A stretch of 64,000 nucleotides of DNA, taken from positions 16,380,887 through 16,444,886 of the forward strand of contig NC_064034.1 in NCBI RefSeq assembly GCF_932526225.1. Reading direction: 5' to 3'. The notes below the pieces were generated by a model. That model was not told the origin of the DNA, did not search any database, and worked only from the letters and a program-made list of their open reading frames with translations. This document shows positions 1-12,060 of the stretch, one piece after another. The stretch is from Nematostella vectensis. Its lineage: Eukaryota > Cnidaria > Anthozoa > Actiniaria > Edwardsiidae. The translations under genes were made by a program, and so were the position numbers. Each line of letters starts with the position of its first letter. Positions within the stretch are counted from its first letter, which is position 1.

Positions 1-306
1 CTCAACACCGGGCCACAACAAGCCTCCGAAAATAAAATGGGCCTTATAAAGGGGGGGGGGGGGGGGGCTCTGATTTTCTATGAGTTCTTGTGAACTCATC
101 CATCGGGGTCGTTAAAGGGGACGGGTGGTGCTCTAAGGTTGGTTTATTTTGGGGTTTTTGTTAATTGTTTGTGTTATTTAAGGGGAGGCTTACACTTTTT
201 TACACTGAAAGGGCGGCTCTGAAATTTTAAGGTGTCCTGAGTCAAATCCCCCCCTCCCTTTCAGAGTATTTAATGGACACTCCCTAATCACGTGATGTCT
301 CCCCAG
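1..306. other. laminin intron sequence
   Basis: Holds the 3' part of the intron ahead of the first laminin exon in the window, with a G homopolymer at about 50-67 and the acceptor CCCCAG at 301-306. No other feature seen. Confidence 0.7.
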
Positions 307-3300
307 GTGGTGCGTACGCTTATGACAAAGAGCTCAAAGAGTTGGAAGAGAAATTGAAGCGGGTTCAGAAGATTCTTGACGCACAGAAAACCAAAGAAAA
401 CGATACAAAGATGATCGAAGCCGAACTCGACGCTGCCACCAAAAGACTTCGTGAAATCAAAGAAAACACGGATCGCATTGCGAACGAGGTCAACTCCACT
501 GCCGTGAAAACCCACCAAGCAAACGACGAAATAGCGCGGCTCAGAAAGCTCTTGAATGACTTGTTGCAAAAAGCGGATCAAATGAAGAACGATATCCTTA
601 GGGTACGTGATACGAACATTCGCGGAGCCTTTGAGGGAATCAAGGAAAATCAGCGCCGCAGTAGAGAGGCGGAAAAGAGAGTGAACGGCTCTTTGGACAG
701 CATAGATCGAGCTACCAAGAACAGGAAGAATATACAGATGACACTTGACGGTCCACCTTCCTTCAACCAAACGCATACCAAGAACCAGGTAGACCTTGGG
801 GACTTGATGAAAAGAATTGAGGAACTGAAGAGGAATTCCGTCGAGTTGAATGGAATCGTTTGTGGGACACCCGCCAGTAAGTGTGGAGAATGTACGGCGA
901 CTAATTGTAGCGTGTGTGGCCGCCCCGGCTGTAATGGGACCAGGAACCTTGCCCAGGATGCCGTCAAGAGAGCCAAGGAGGCAGAGGACGCTCAGAGAAT
1001 GAGAGAAGGTAAAAAAGCTTTTAAAATCATTTCGAGTTTTAAAAAGTAGTCGTAGCTTTAGTAATTCAGCAATCTTCAGCTTCAGTCCATTTTTTAAATG
1101 TCTGTTTTTAGCTTACAGTTAACCTACTTGCATGCGAGAGACCCCCGACATGCTTGCAATCTTGTCAGACAGTTTTGATTTAGCGAGTGCCGCAAACCCG
1201 CCGAGTTTTCTGTGATACCAAACTTCTGAGAGGAGGCTCAACTACCGCAAGATCACAGCATGATTATTTGAAGCATTAATGTTTTTATTTATTTTGTGTT
1301 TACAGCCAAAGCAAACATGACATTGAAAGAAACAATGGAAGCAGAGATGATGGTAAACATGTCCCGAACAGCCGCAGAAACCGCGATCTCCAAAGCCATG
1401 GACGCGCAGATGCGCGCCCAGAACGCCACCAAGAGGATGGATCAATTGATCAAGGTAGCAACCCACATCATGAGTACCTGGTGTTTTAAAAAAAAATTAA
1501 AAAAAAGACTTAAAGAAGGGAAGGCATGTTTGAAGTTTTCTGTGTATTACTCAACAACATAACATTAGACGGAAGATAGTTTAAAGAATCTACGGGGTAA
1601 TGACAATAACATGGCCATCACTTCGCGCGCGTGCAACGTTTGCTGGGAAAAAGTGAGTCTTCAGCCAAAATTCGTTACTTTCATAACTGGAAAGTTATTT
1701 TGTGGTAAAATATTCCAGTCCAAAAAAAAATAAATAAATAAATTAAAAATAGTGTACACGAACCGTCACGTGCAATTCTTACCACTCCTACATGTATTCG
1801 TGTTTTTAAGGGTTCCCGCGTGTACTTTAATTTCTGGTATGTCATGGAATTAAGAAATTCCCTATTTCAGGCCTAGAGAAGTGCCAGAATAAAACAACAA
1901 CACCAAAGTCATTGAAAAATCATTCGAAGAATTTTTAATAAGATGTTATGTGTAGGTTTGTGTTGGGATGTAAGTTGCCCTTCAGATGATACATTTACTA
2001 GTGAAATATTTTTTATGAAGGGACATATTATTATTATTTTACAAGAGTATTCATAATATTTATTGGAAGTGCTGGAATTTTGAAAGTCTGAAATCGTGGG
2101 AACCCTGGAAGGGAGTATTGAGTCGATATGGTTTTACTTTTCCAGGACATCTTGGAGTTCCTCGCGCAGCCATTCCCTGCCATCGACATGTCAAGGATGC
2201 TAGCCAACAAGGTCCTTAACATGACGCTATCCGTGTCCCCTGATCAAATCACAAAACTTGCTCAAGATATCAGAGAAGCGTGGAAAAGTCTAACAGGAGT
2301 TGATGAAATCTTAGAGAAAACGAAACAGAACCTCACGAGAGCTGAAGACCTAAAGAGGAGGGCAGAGGAGGCAAGGTAATAGTGTAGGCTTATCAGAATT
2401 GACGTCAGCAAAAAAGGACTTTCTGCGTCGTCGTTGTTCACTGGGGCTAAACATCCTCCGAAGGGGTTCTTCGAGGGTAAAAGTGATACAGATGCTCGTC
2501 GGGAAGTTCAAAATATATCTGCCCACCGAAAATTGCTACCCCAGATATACACCAGAAGCCCTAAAGAATGCCATTTCTACCCAAGGCCCGATTTAGATCC
2601 CTAAAAAAATACTTCGAGCAACACTATCAGGTCGACATGGAAAGAAACTCCCACCCCTTCCCCGGCGCCTGTAGTACTTTCCGGTATCGATTCACGCCAT
2701 TTCCTTAGTGAACGAGCTCTACAAAGAACATAGAACATAAGGTGACATGCTAGAAAGTAAAAATAACAACCTTTTTGTACAGGGAAAAGGCGTTGACTGT
2801 CTCAGATGTTATCCAAAATGTCACTGACGCCCTTGATATGGCTGCGAATGGCCAGCAGCTAGCTAAAGATGCCATACAGCTCGCCGAAGATGACATCGTA
2901 GAAAGCCAGGGCATCTTGGACGCAGTAAGTTGCTTGAAAAAACTTGACTAAATCGAACTAATTTCCGTTTCCCTTGGTAATATTTTACCATTTACCTGAA
3001 ACTCAAACTTTCTTCTTTATGTTCCTCACCTTTTCTTGGGCGAGTTATTTGTATACTATAGTTACGAGAGCGGTTATCGTCACATTAAAGGGTGCTCACC
3101 CTATAAAAAATCAAAATCTATATTTTACGACGGGATGTTGAGTCCATGATAAGCTGAAATAACTGATGTTTTTGTACAGTTATTACCCCTTCTCGATGCT
3201 CTGGAGAAAAAGGTTAACGCTGCAGAAAACACTACGAATCAAGTCAAGACAGACCTCCCGGCCGTAAAAGACGCTTTCGATAACAACGCCAAGAACCTTA

Positions 3301-4431
3301 CAATGGCCGAAGATGAAATGAAGAAGGCCAACAAAGAGTCTATGATCGCTCTTCAGGTGGGATTATAACCCCTCACCCCCTCACACTTCCACCCTTGCAC
3401 CACCCACACCCATATGGTAGAAATATCTTCCCTTCCACACCCATACCCCATACGATGGAAACGTCTTCCCTTCCACACCCATACCCCATACGATGGAAAA
3501 ATCTTCCCTTCCACAGCCATACCCCATATGATGGAAAAATCTTCCTTTCCACACCCATACCCGATACGATGGGAAAATCTTCCCTTCTTTTCCACACCCA
3601 TTCCCCATAAGATGGAGAAATCTTCCCTTCCACACCCATACCCCATACGATGGAAAAAAGCATAGCCAGGATTTACCTATTGGTTTGGCTCTCATTAATT
3701 TTCCTCTTCCGTGCACATCGTAAGGTAGTGTGCGCTTTGCCCCGTACTTGGGGCGTGGGGGCAAGCCTGTAGAGGGACGGGGTATGCCTACCTCTAGTAG
3801 GGGCCAAAGTGCCATAGCTTTGATACACGTTATGTTGTTAATACACTCGGTATTTTGATCACCTTATAGGAAGCAGAAAGACTGAAGAAATTGTTCGAGC
3901 AAATAAAAGGAAAAATAGACAACAAAGTCGGCGCGGTTGTGAACGCTACAAAACGGGTCGATCAATTCAAGGAAAAGGCGAAGAAACTGACGAATGAGCT
4001 TGGTAGCAAGATACGAAGGATTGAGAGTAAGTGTTTTTGAGATTTGTCAGGGTGTGGAGAGTTGTATTCTTGAAATAGTTCAAAATTTTAAAAATGGAAA
4101 ACTTATTAATGTGCCACCCTCGTCTATGCGATAAGTTGCCGTTGAATAAAGGTTAGAGGTATTCTGGGATAGGTAACACTTCTCAATTGAATCTTTAGCT
4201 CCATATTTCGGAGATTAGTACCACCATTATTATTTAATAATATTCAAACATTCCCGTAGACTTCGCAACCTGTTGTTTGTACTTGCAGTTATTGAAAGAG
4301 AGACGATAACATACGAAAACCTGATTGAGGAGCTACGAGAACTTAGGAAGAAAATGGTGGCGCTCAAGGCAGAAGTAAAGAAGAAATACCGACTCGTAAC
4401 CGGCTGCGTACCATGGGACACGGAGCCTTAA
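307..4431 (+). CDS. LAMB: laminin subunit beta, C-terminal coiled-coil part (5' end outside window)
   Basis: Seven exons: 307-1008, 1306-1454, 2146-2375, 2783-2924, 3180-3356, 3870-4026, 4289-4431 (TAA at 4429). All have AG/GT borders and matching phases, giving about 566 residues. The product is almost entirely heptad-rich coiled coil. In exon 1 the coil is broken by a small cysteine-rich knob (CGTPASKCGECTATNC, then CGRPGCNG), the hallmark that separates laminin beta chains from alpha and gamma chains. Near the C-terminus TGC in LVTGCVPWDTEP supplies the cysteine that in beta chains pairs with gamma. Laminin beta is a secreted basement-membrane subunit that forms a heterotrimer through this coil. 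The LN and EGF-like modules must lie upstream of base 1. The tail runs a few residues beyond the usual end at the cysteine. A poly(A) signal AATAAA is at 4646. Family assignment is firm; which beta paralogue is not decidable. Confidence 0.93.
2440..2665. mobile_element. MITE family A, copy 1 (in a laminin intron)
   Basis: The stretch with GATGCTCGTCGGGAA near its left side and CACTATCAGGTCGACATGG near its right side aligns, in reverse complement, with 53620-53890. Its two ends are imperfect inverted repeats of each other. No coding capacity. Non-autonomous DNA transposon copy, diverged from the second copy. Confidence 0.6.
3400..3660. repeat. 38-bp minisatellite in a laminin intron
   Basis: About six and a half head-to-tail copies of a 38-bp unit built around CACACCCATACCCCATACGA followed by TGGAAAAATCTTCCCTTC. 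It starts about 45 bp after the donor at 3357. Open reading frames across it are repeat artefacts. Unlike the copine and MSH1 arrays, its unit does not include the exon border. Confidence 0.9.
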
Positions 4432-5122
4432 CCGGATATGACGCACACGAAATCTTCAAATCTAATTCTTATCGCCGGATGTTTCTGCCGCTCAAAATCA
4501 GTGACATTGGTTACCATGTAGATATCATCAATTTTGACTGACAGCTTTGACACTGAGGGAAGCATACATGACGGCACACTACAAATGGTTTCTACGCCAC
4601 TGAGCGAGAGCTGCTTTGCTGTTCTTCAGTACTGCGAAAGGAAAAAATAAACTCGTGTGAAAAGTTGGTGTCGCATCGCTTGCATTTATAAAAAGGAATT
4701 ATAATTGCACGAGATGCCTCATTTTATTGTATTTAGTTCGCTAAGATTTTATTTGCGTATTCAGAATTACAGCTAGGATATTACAATTAGATGATTGTGG
4801 TGAATGTCTGTCTGGATTATTGTAAATTTGATATATTAGAGAGATGAATGAAATGATTACAAATGAGCTCAAAGGCTGCAAAATGTATAATTTGCCAGGT
4901 TATAAATTTGAGGAAAATATATAACGTTTTTCTCAAAGGATACAGTATACGATGGTTTGCATATTTTTTATATATATTTGTACAGTAACCTTTTTGTGCC
5001 ACGCAGCATGGCTGGGTGACTGTTTCTTGGTTTTTAATAACTCTCGCAATCGGCCAACCATGGTTTAATAAAAGGTTGTCAGCAATAAAATGATGTCAGC
5101 TTGACACCATTAACAACAGGGT
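4432..5122. other. laminin 3' UTR and intergenic DNA
   Basis: AATAAA occurs at 4646 and again near 5066. No gene, RNA or clear repeat seen in the rest. Confidence 0.6.
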
Positions 5123-5650
5123 TATCCGAGCCGTAGCAGGCCTCAAAACATTAGGGGGCACGGTACACACTAAGCATCAACAAAGTTGTGGAAGCACGGG
5201 TGGACTAGTGTTTTAGCGCGTCGGCCTCTCACCGCTGTGGCCCAGGTTCGAATCATGGCTTAAACTGGGGATTTTTTTCCGGGTTCCCGCCTTTATTCGA
5301 ATTTGTCACAAGTGAGTTATTCTCCTGTGTTTCCAGTCTTCTCGGATAAGGACACTAAACCGGAGGTACCGTATCTTCAAGCTGCACTACATTAACCTGA
5401 ACCGAAGAGACGTATAGGAACCATTGGGGACGCAATAAACCCTCTGGCAGTGACCACCCCCAGTGACAGTGCTTACTAACCGAGGGCATATGTTAGAAAA
5501 CTGTATATTCGGTTAAATATGCTACCCTCGATAAACAAAGATTTCAAAGACAAAGGGGACATAGTCACGGCCCTACTGGTAATTTCCTTATAATTTTTGA
5601 GAATATTGAGGGGGCACCAATACCTCACCTCTTTGCTACGGCCCTGATGT
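5123..5650. mobile_element. MITE family B, copy 1, interrupted by a SINE
   Basis: The left end GAGCCGTAGCAGGCCTC and the right end GCTACGGCCCTGA are inverted repeats and match both ends of 50694-50910. The inner parts (a GGGGCACGGTAC-like start; CTACTGGTAATTTCC, CTTATAATTTTTGA) also match that copy. About 370 bp of unrelated sequence (the SINE) splits this copy. Confidence 0.65.
5185..5545 (+). mobile_element. tRNA-derived SINE
   Basis: 5190-5265 looks like a tRNA head: an A-box-like GTGGACTAGTGTTTTAGCGC and a perfect B box GGTTCGAATC at 5245-5254, with usual spacing. It is followed by about 280 bp of non-tRNA body. It sits inside MITE family B. A short AACAAAG occurs on both sides and may be the target duplication. 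The arms do not fold into a full cloverleaf, so it is not called a tRNA gene. Confidence 0.6.
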
Positions 5651-6098
5651 TCCATTTATGCTACTACGCATTGAAATACAAAGCAAATTAAAGACAAAAT
5701 TCATTAACGAAATACCGCTCATGAACAAATAGTTGAAAGTGAGCGCTTACGAGAGAGCATAAACACACATAGGGAGTTTGAATGGATTTGGAAAGTAGTT
5801 TGTGAGTAGAACTGTCCGTTTATTATTAGAAGGGTTTCTGTTAGCGGTGAGGTGACTGTACAACCACCCGTGGAGCATGTAGATGACACGGTAATAATAA
5901 CACATAATCGAGGACCATGGAGAAGGGGAGCTCTGAGCAAGAGCATTAATTGACAGTCTTGGGGGGGCTTTGCTAATGTTGTTGACCGTTTTACTAACAA
6001 GGTCTTTGGTAGAGTTCTAGGCTCGCATACCACTTCTGACACCATGTAGTGTTTGCAAATTTAGGATAGATGGCTCAGAAAGAAGACGATTCTTAAGG
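5651..6098 (-). other. unassigned, possible LTR-retrotransposon leader fragment
   Basis: On the minus strand near 6044 the motif TGGTGTCAGAAGTGG resembles a primer-binding site next to an LTR end, followed by about 325 bp open in one frame. No second LTR or pol domain was found, so this is weak. Confidence 0.25.
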
Positions 6099-6100
6099 AT

Positions 6101-6702
6101 CGTCTACACGAGCAAATTTTATGTGGCAAATGTGTATGTGGCAATTTTTATTTGCTCGTGTAGATGATCAAATTTGTCAATTTTTTTAGTGGCAAATGCA
6201 CTTGTCGGAAAGCCAACACGTTTGCTTTTATTTGGCAAATAAAAATTTTTAAATATCAAAATTTGTCCGTGTGGACGAGATGCCACATAAAATGTGGCAA
6301 ATATTTTGAATTCGGTAGACCCCAGTCTCCGTAAAGTAGACCCCAGGCTCCACCATTTGCGCATCCAAACATGGTAGCCTCCAGGAAAGGATGGACAGAT
6401 AAACTTGTTTCCTTATTGTTACCGGAAGAAGTTATGAAATCCATCAAGGTCCGTTATTCTTAATTCTTCAAGATTAGTCGCTAATCCCTGTGCTTCTTTT
6501 CGATTTTTCCAAGCCTACACCCAACATTTTCTCGGATTTTTTTTTTTTTTCTTTTTTATACATCATCATAACAGCGGCTATTGCTGCAGCATTTCTTCTC
6601 ATTCAATACAAAATAATTGCTGACGCAAATTGACATCAAATATTTGTCGATCATCTACGCGAGCAAATAAAAATTGCCACATAAAATTTGCTCGTGTAGA
6701 CG
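6101..6702. mobile_element. MITE family C with hairpin termini
   Basis: About 602 bp. The left end (6101-6172) begins CGTCTACACGAGCAAATTTT and the right end (6650-6702) is its reverse complement over more than 50 bp. Each end is itself a palindrome: CGTGTAGA and TCTACACG, flanking ATGTGGCAA and TTGCCACAT, occur in both orientations within 70 bp. No transposase frame. Non-autonomous element. Confidence 0.8.
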
Positions 6703-7273
6703 GGACTTTAGAGGAACCTAACAGAGCGAGAAGTCATGTTGGAAACTGAACACTCTCCAGCACTCATTATTCAAATAAACACAGGGAGCCCAATACTATT
6801 CTAAGGCCTCATACTTTTTACTCTGGGTACCTAGAGGCTCCAAGTTCACTGGCTTCGTTGTGGCCGATTCGCGGCTCTTTGATAGTGAAGCTTGGAGCCT
6901 TTGGTACCAAGGGTATATACTTTTCGGCGTCCTAATTCTTCTTGATGTACAATCAATTGTACCTATTCGGGTTGCCTGTGCTCTCCTGTGAACTCCCTGT
7001 GCATAACCTCGCAAGGCTTTGTGGGTATTATGCTCGAAGGGGATGTCCCGAGGGAGCTTGGGAGAGTCACGAGTGTTTTGGTTTGTTTCCGTCTTGGCTT
7101 GATATGGAGCTCTTTAGAAAACATCGCATTATACTTGGCTTTATTTCGTGATAATGACGTGGAAGGAAGGGTTTGGCTCGCTTGATATTACAAAAGTTGA
7201 CATCTTTCTGTAGTATTAACTACCACCGCCTTTAGCTTTCGAAAAATAACAACATTTCTCCAAGGATAACAAT
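6703..7273. other. TPRA1 upstream region with a small palindromic repeat
   Basis: 6815-6912 is a copy of the short palindromic MITE family D (CTCTGGGTACCTAGAGGCTC at one end, GAGCCTTTGGTACCAAGGGT at the other). The remainder should include the TPRA1 promoter and 5' UTR. No motif is clear enough to call. Confidence 0.5.
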
Positions 7274-10200
7274 ATGATTGTATGGGAACTCTCTACTACC
7301 GGACCTACGAACCGAACGGTCCCCACTATTATTATCGACTATGCTATTTGCACTGAAGTTCTGTACAAAACTAGTGGATCTTGGTGAGTTTGCACTTGAC
7401 ATTTCATATTTGCTCTACTTTTGATCGACCATTGATTCTATTGCTCATTTTCAGGATTCGTATCTGTGATATTGTACTATTGGCGCCCAATGCGATGTTT
7501 ATGGTGTTCTTGTTTTACTCTCTTGGACTTGCTCACGCAAAGCTTGTAGGCACTCGATGCCCGATCGTCAAAACAATATACACCTTGGTAAGTTATGATT
7601 TGCTGTATCTTCTTTAAAGTGAATGTGAAAGTAATCTGTCAAAATAAGGTTGTTCTTGTATTACTATGTTAAAAGAATTTGCTTGCTAATCCATTTTTAA
7701 AGCATTTATCGAAGGCAAATAAGGATTGAATTCAGCTGTTGCTTTGGGCTTGTGGGTAATGTCCTGACAACCCCCAATAAACCAGACATCATTAGAATGA
7801 ATCTTAGAATGCAAGACTGTTTCAAATCAAGTTCTTGACTATTATTTCTTGTTACTGCTGTATGGCATTCATTATACCTTGAATTCTCAGGTATTTGCCG
7901 TGTGTGTTGTCAGTGTGGCTAGATGCTTTGCCTCAATGCTTCTTACTGCCAGTTTTGTCAAGAGTCATGAGGATAGTAAAACCATCAAGGTATATTAGGA
8001 GACGATATAACTAGAAAGACTACAGGCAAGCTGTAGACAAACTAGATTGTCTGCATAGGCGTGGTGTAGACAAGGTATAAATCAACACAAGGTTGAAAAG
8101 GTATGTTAAACGCCTCTGTGAAACAGAGTGGTTGCAAGCCCTTTAGCTCAGACGAAGAGTGCGTAAGCACTCTGTTTCACGGTACCTTTTTAACATTGTG
8201 TTGATTCTTACCTTATATTAGGAGATACGTTGCCACACTTTTGTAGGGGAACTTTATGTACACCCTCTAAAAACAAAGTTTATTGTGTTATAATAATGTG
8301 ATTGGGGGAGAGTAAAACTCTCACCTAAGGGCACCTGTTAAAAGACACCATGTTACTATGGAGAACTGATTTCAAGGTTCGGATGGAATGTTTGAGTGTA
8401 AACAATAACCTGCGTAATTAGGACAACCTGTTGTTGAGGCTAGGTTTTAGCTCTGCTTATGAACATGATATGCATTCTGCAATACTGCAATGTTTTGATG
8501 CATGTACCCAAAACAAAATACAAAAAAGGCTGTTATTTTGTTGCTTTCTTTTTCATAGGCATTCTGGCTGCTGTTAAGGTGTTTGTTATTGTCTGTGGAA
8601 CTAAGTGTTATCATATTTGGAGTGTGTGCAGGTAATAACTCTTGACCTTTTTTTACATGGTACTGTTATTGAGCAGTGGCTCCTAATGAATAGTGAGAAC
8701 AAACCAAAGCAGCGATCCTTACTGTTACTGAGCGCCACAAATTTTGCCTTTTTGTGAGAAAAAAATAGCCAGTGTGAACACTTTGTTAATCTTAGTTTGA
8801 TCATTTTGTCTGATTTTCTTAGCTAATCTGGACAGCCGAAGTAGTGTAAGAAGAGTCCTACTATTCACCTCTGCAAGTGCTGTTCTTTTTACCTCAGCGC
8901 AGGTATGATGTACTCTTTGTCAGGTGGGAGGTGGGGGGCATTGAAGACAATAGTCTGGTAATTCATACCCAGCTTTCTAATCATTTATAGTTATGTAATG
9001 TGGAAGGGCTTTGGTGAATGGGGGAGAGGGACAAATAGGACACCAGGGCTGTAGCAGGGGATGGGGCCCAGGGAGCATGTGCCCCCGCCCAAGTAATTTA
9101 AGAAGAATATAAGGATTAAATGAAGGAGTGTGGAGTGTGCCCCCAATATTTTCTTAATGTTTCTGTTCCGTGCCCCCCCCCCATATTATTTTTCAATGTA
9201 TGCTTTCTTTTAATTTTTAAGGCAGTGCTTGAATTCACCCAAGATGGCATTCATTCTCCATATGGCGGTACATATAACCTATTCCAGCATGGAGGCATGA
9301 TCTTCTGGTTTGCCAGTTCTATGTTATTCTTTGTGGTATGTTGCTTGGCATTTACCATATTTGCCCTTTTTTTTACTTATTTTACAAATTGCTTTGATTC
9401 ATTCCATTTGGTGCAAGAAATTTGATACATATTTTGTTGCTATTTATTTTTTAGATGTATTTTTCTCTTCTCATTTTGCCTTGTATCTCTTTTGGTAGAA
9501 GGCTCAGGTTGCCAGGTAATCTATGTAATCTATGTAATAATACCTAATTAATGATTTTTTTTTTGGCAAATTCATGGAGGGTTGAGGGACAACATTTCAC
9601 CATACTCCTACTTTGTTTTAATTGACAAAGAAATATCAATATATTTGTGAATGAACAAATTATTTGCCTTGCAACTTAGGTCACTAGTTGTGTATTTTTT
9701 GCCCCTTATGCTCTTTGGAAACAGTCCCAGCATTGTTGGCCAAAATAGCCAGAGAGTTGCTGGTTTCACTTGTAGAAGGTTAAAGTAAAAAGTGCTAGAA
9801 AAAATAAAATTCATTTAATATCGACCCCCATATTCCTCCATTACCTAATGCAAAAACAAAACATGCACCAATATGCTTGTAACCCCTCCCCTTCCCTTTT
9901 CCCACAGCAGGCCACACCCTTTGACAAAAAAGAAGTTAACTGATTGTGTTTTCTTGTATCAGGTAAACCCTCGTTTTACAGATATTGCGGCTTTTTAGCT
10001 CTCATCAACATTCTACAGAGTATTGGAAGTGCGCTGATCTATTATCACATCACTTTCGGTACTTGGTAAGCCACTGGTAACAGGTATTTTAGATTTTTAG
10101 ACACAAAAATGATTCTGATCACACTTTCTTTATCTCCTTTTTGTTTCAGTATCCTAGACGTGACTGTATTCACTTATTTTGCGCTCTTTGCACCCTTGGT

Positions 10201-10967
10201 GTACGTGACTTTTCTCGCAGAATTCATGAGCAGGTAAGTCATGTGACTAAAGTCTTCACTATTCAGCAATTAGGGTACCCACAGCGACGATGATGGCAGG
10301 AAGCAATGGCAAATTCAAAGAACTAGGCGTGTAATGTTCTCTCTCCGAATTATGACGTGGAAACTCAAAGGCTTACGGTCTAGCGAGGACGGGCGCGTGT
10401 GATGTTAGCAAGACTTTCATTGTTCGCCAAGGTAGAAATACGGTTCTAGGCCTGTCTTTTAACTTTTTTGGGACTATAAATAACGATTAAAATTTTAACG
10501 AAGCTAGGTTAAACGTTCTCGCTGCCGTCACCGTCGCTTTACAACTCATTATAGGGTTAGTGGGGTTTTATCGAGATTATGCGCAGGCTTAGAGTCCACG
10601 ATTCTTTGCCTTCTTTTATTTAATATTTTAACGTTTGGCATAACAACGACGTTTTGTTTGGCATTTGTTTTCTGCGTTTTTTTAAACACGCGTGATTATC
10701 TGGAATCTGGTAAATTTTGTGCATGGTTCGGAATTTCAAAATCATACGAAAGAAAAGGTGTCATGTTTTTAAGTAGCTTTAGTTTTGTCTAAGCATTGCT
10801 TTGTCTCAAATGATGCTTCTAATCTATTGTGCTTATTATACAGCACATTAGTCCTCCAGATGGCATCATCTAATATATCATACTCGTACCAGCCCATCCC
10901 AGACAGTATTGCAACTCAAGAGACGGAGAGATTACCTGCCAAACCTACATACGGGACATATACGTAA
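7274..10967 (+). CDS. TPRA1: TPRA1-type seven-transmembrane protein
   Basis: Ten exons: 7274-7383, 7455-7587, 7891-7989, 8559-8631, 8823-8902, 9222-9335, 9455-9515, 9963-10065, 10150-10233, 10844-10967. They sum to 981 nt, 326 residues. The ATG at 7274 opens an extracellular-type N-terminus with an NRT glycosylation site. Family landmarks in order: DIVLLAPNAMFMVFLFYSLG (TM1), IYTLVFAVCVVSVARC (TM2), LLLSVELSVIIFGVCAG (TM3), FQHGGMIFWFASS before TM5, YCGFLALINILQSIGSALIY (TM6) and FALFAPLVYVTFLAEF (TM7). This is the TPRA1/TPRA40 orphan receptor-like membrane family (Pfam Tmemb_40), whose biochemical role is poorly known. The cytoplasmic tail is short, and its last residues and TAA are written in the first unit of a minisatellite. 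Intron 1 is only 71 nt. A poly(A) signal at 12600 would put the array in the 3' UTR. Confidence 0.93.
8072..8214. mobile_element. small MITE in a TPRA1 intron
   Basis: About 143 bp with near-perfect 30-bp terminal inverted repeats: AATCAACACAAGGTTGAAAA at the left, and the reverse complement of AATCAACACAATGTTAAAAA at the right. An inner inverted pair (GTGAAACAGAGTG and CACTCTGTTTCAC) also occurs. Non-coding. Confidence 0.65.
9045..9185. repeat. degenerate copy of MITE family B
   Basis: Begins CCAGGGCTGTAGCAGG, close to the family B terminus, and is rich in GTGCCCCC blocks like the 50694 copy. The right terminus is not recognisable. It ends just before the acceptor of TPRA1 exon 6. Confidence 0.4.
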
Positions 10968-12060
10968 CAAGTGTTACGTGGAACAGGCGTCACATACGGG
11001 ACATGCGGGACAGTCGTCACATACGGGACATATACGTAACAAGAGTTACGTGGAACAGGCGTCACATACGGGACATATACGTAACAAGAGTTACGTGGAA
11101 CAGGCGTCACATACGGGACATACGGAACAGGCATCACATACGGGACATATACGTGACAAGAGTTAGGTGAACAGGCGTCACATACGGGACATATACGTAA
11201 CAAGAGTTACGTGGAACAGGCGTCACATACGGGACATGCGGAACAGGCATCACATACGGGACATATACGTGACAAGAGTTAGGTGAACAGGCGTCACATA
11301 CGGGACATATACGTAACAAGAGTTACGTGGAACAGGCGTCACATACGGGACATGCGGAACAGGCATCACATACGGGACATATGCGGAACAAGAGTTACGT
11401 GGAACAGGCGTCACATACGGGACATATACGTAACAAGAGTTACGTGGAACAGGCGTCACATACGGGACATATACGTAACAACAGTTACGTGGAACAGGCG
11501 TCACATACGGGACATGCGGAACAGGCGTCACATACGGGGCATGTGGAACAGGCATCACATACGGGACATATACGTGACAAGGCGTTACGCGGATCAGGCG
11601 TCACATACGGGTCATATGTGGAAAAGGAATCACATAATATCACATATGGGACATGTGGAACAGGCATCACATACGCGACATATGCAGAACACAGGCGTCA
11701 CATACGGGACATATGCAGAATGGGCGTCACATACGGGACATATGCAGAACAGGCGTCACATACGGGACATATGCGGAACAGGCGTCACATACGGGACATA
11801 TGCAGAATGGGCGTCACATACGGGACATATGCGGAACAAGCGTCACGTACGGGAGCGTCACGTACGGGAGCGTCACGTACGGGACATATGCAGAATGGGC
11901 GTCACATACGGGCCATATGCGGAACAAGCGTCACGTACGGGACATATGCGCAACAAGCGTCACGTACGGGACATATGCGGAACAAGCGTCACATACGGGA
12001 CATATGCGGAACAAGCGTCACGTACGGGACATATGCGGAGTAGGGCCGCGCGGAACAGTC
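10949..12060. repeat. minisatellite at the 3' end of TPRA1
   Basis: About 1.1 kb of tandem units around ACAGGCGTCACATACGGGAC plus ATATACGTAACAAGAG and variants, with period variation by deletion of sub-blocks. The first unit overlaps the last codons of TPRA1. The 5' half carries the perfect hairpin ACGTAACAAGAGTTACGT (7-bp stem, AAGA loop) in most units. The 3' half has drifted to ATATGCGGAACAAGCGTCAC. Long frames on both strands come from the low stop density of the unit and are not genes. Confidence 0.95.

Noticed and set aside
5190-5265. tRNA gene
   Set aside because: Internal promoter boxes are present but the arms do not pair into a cloverleaf and the sequence continues as a SINE body.
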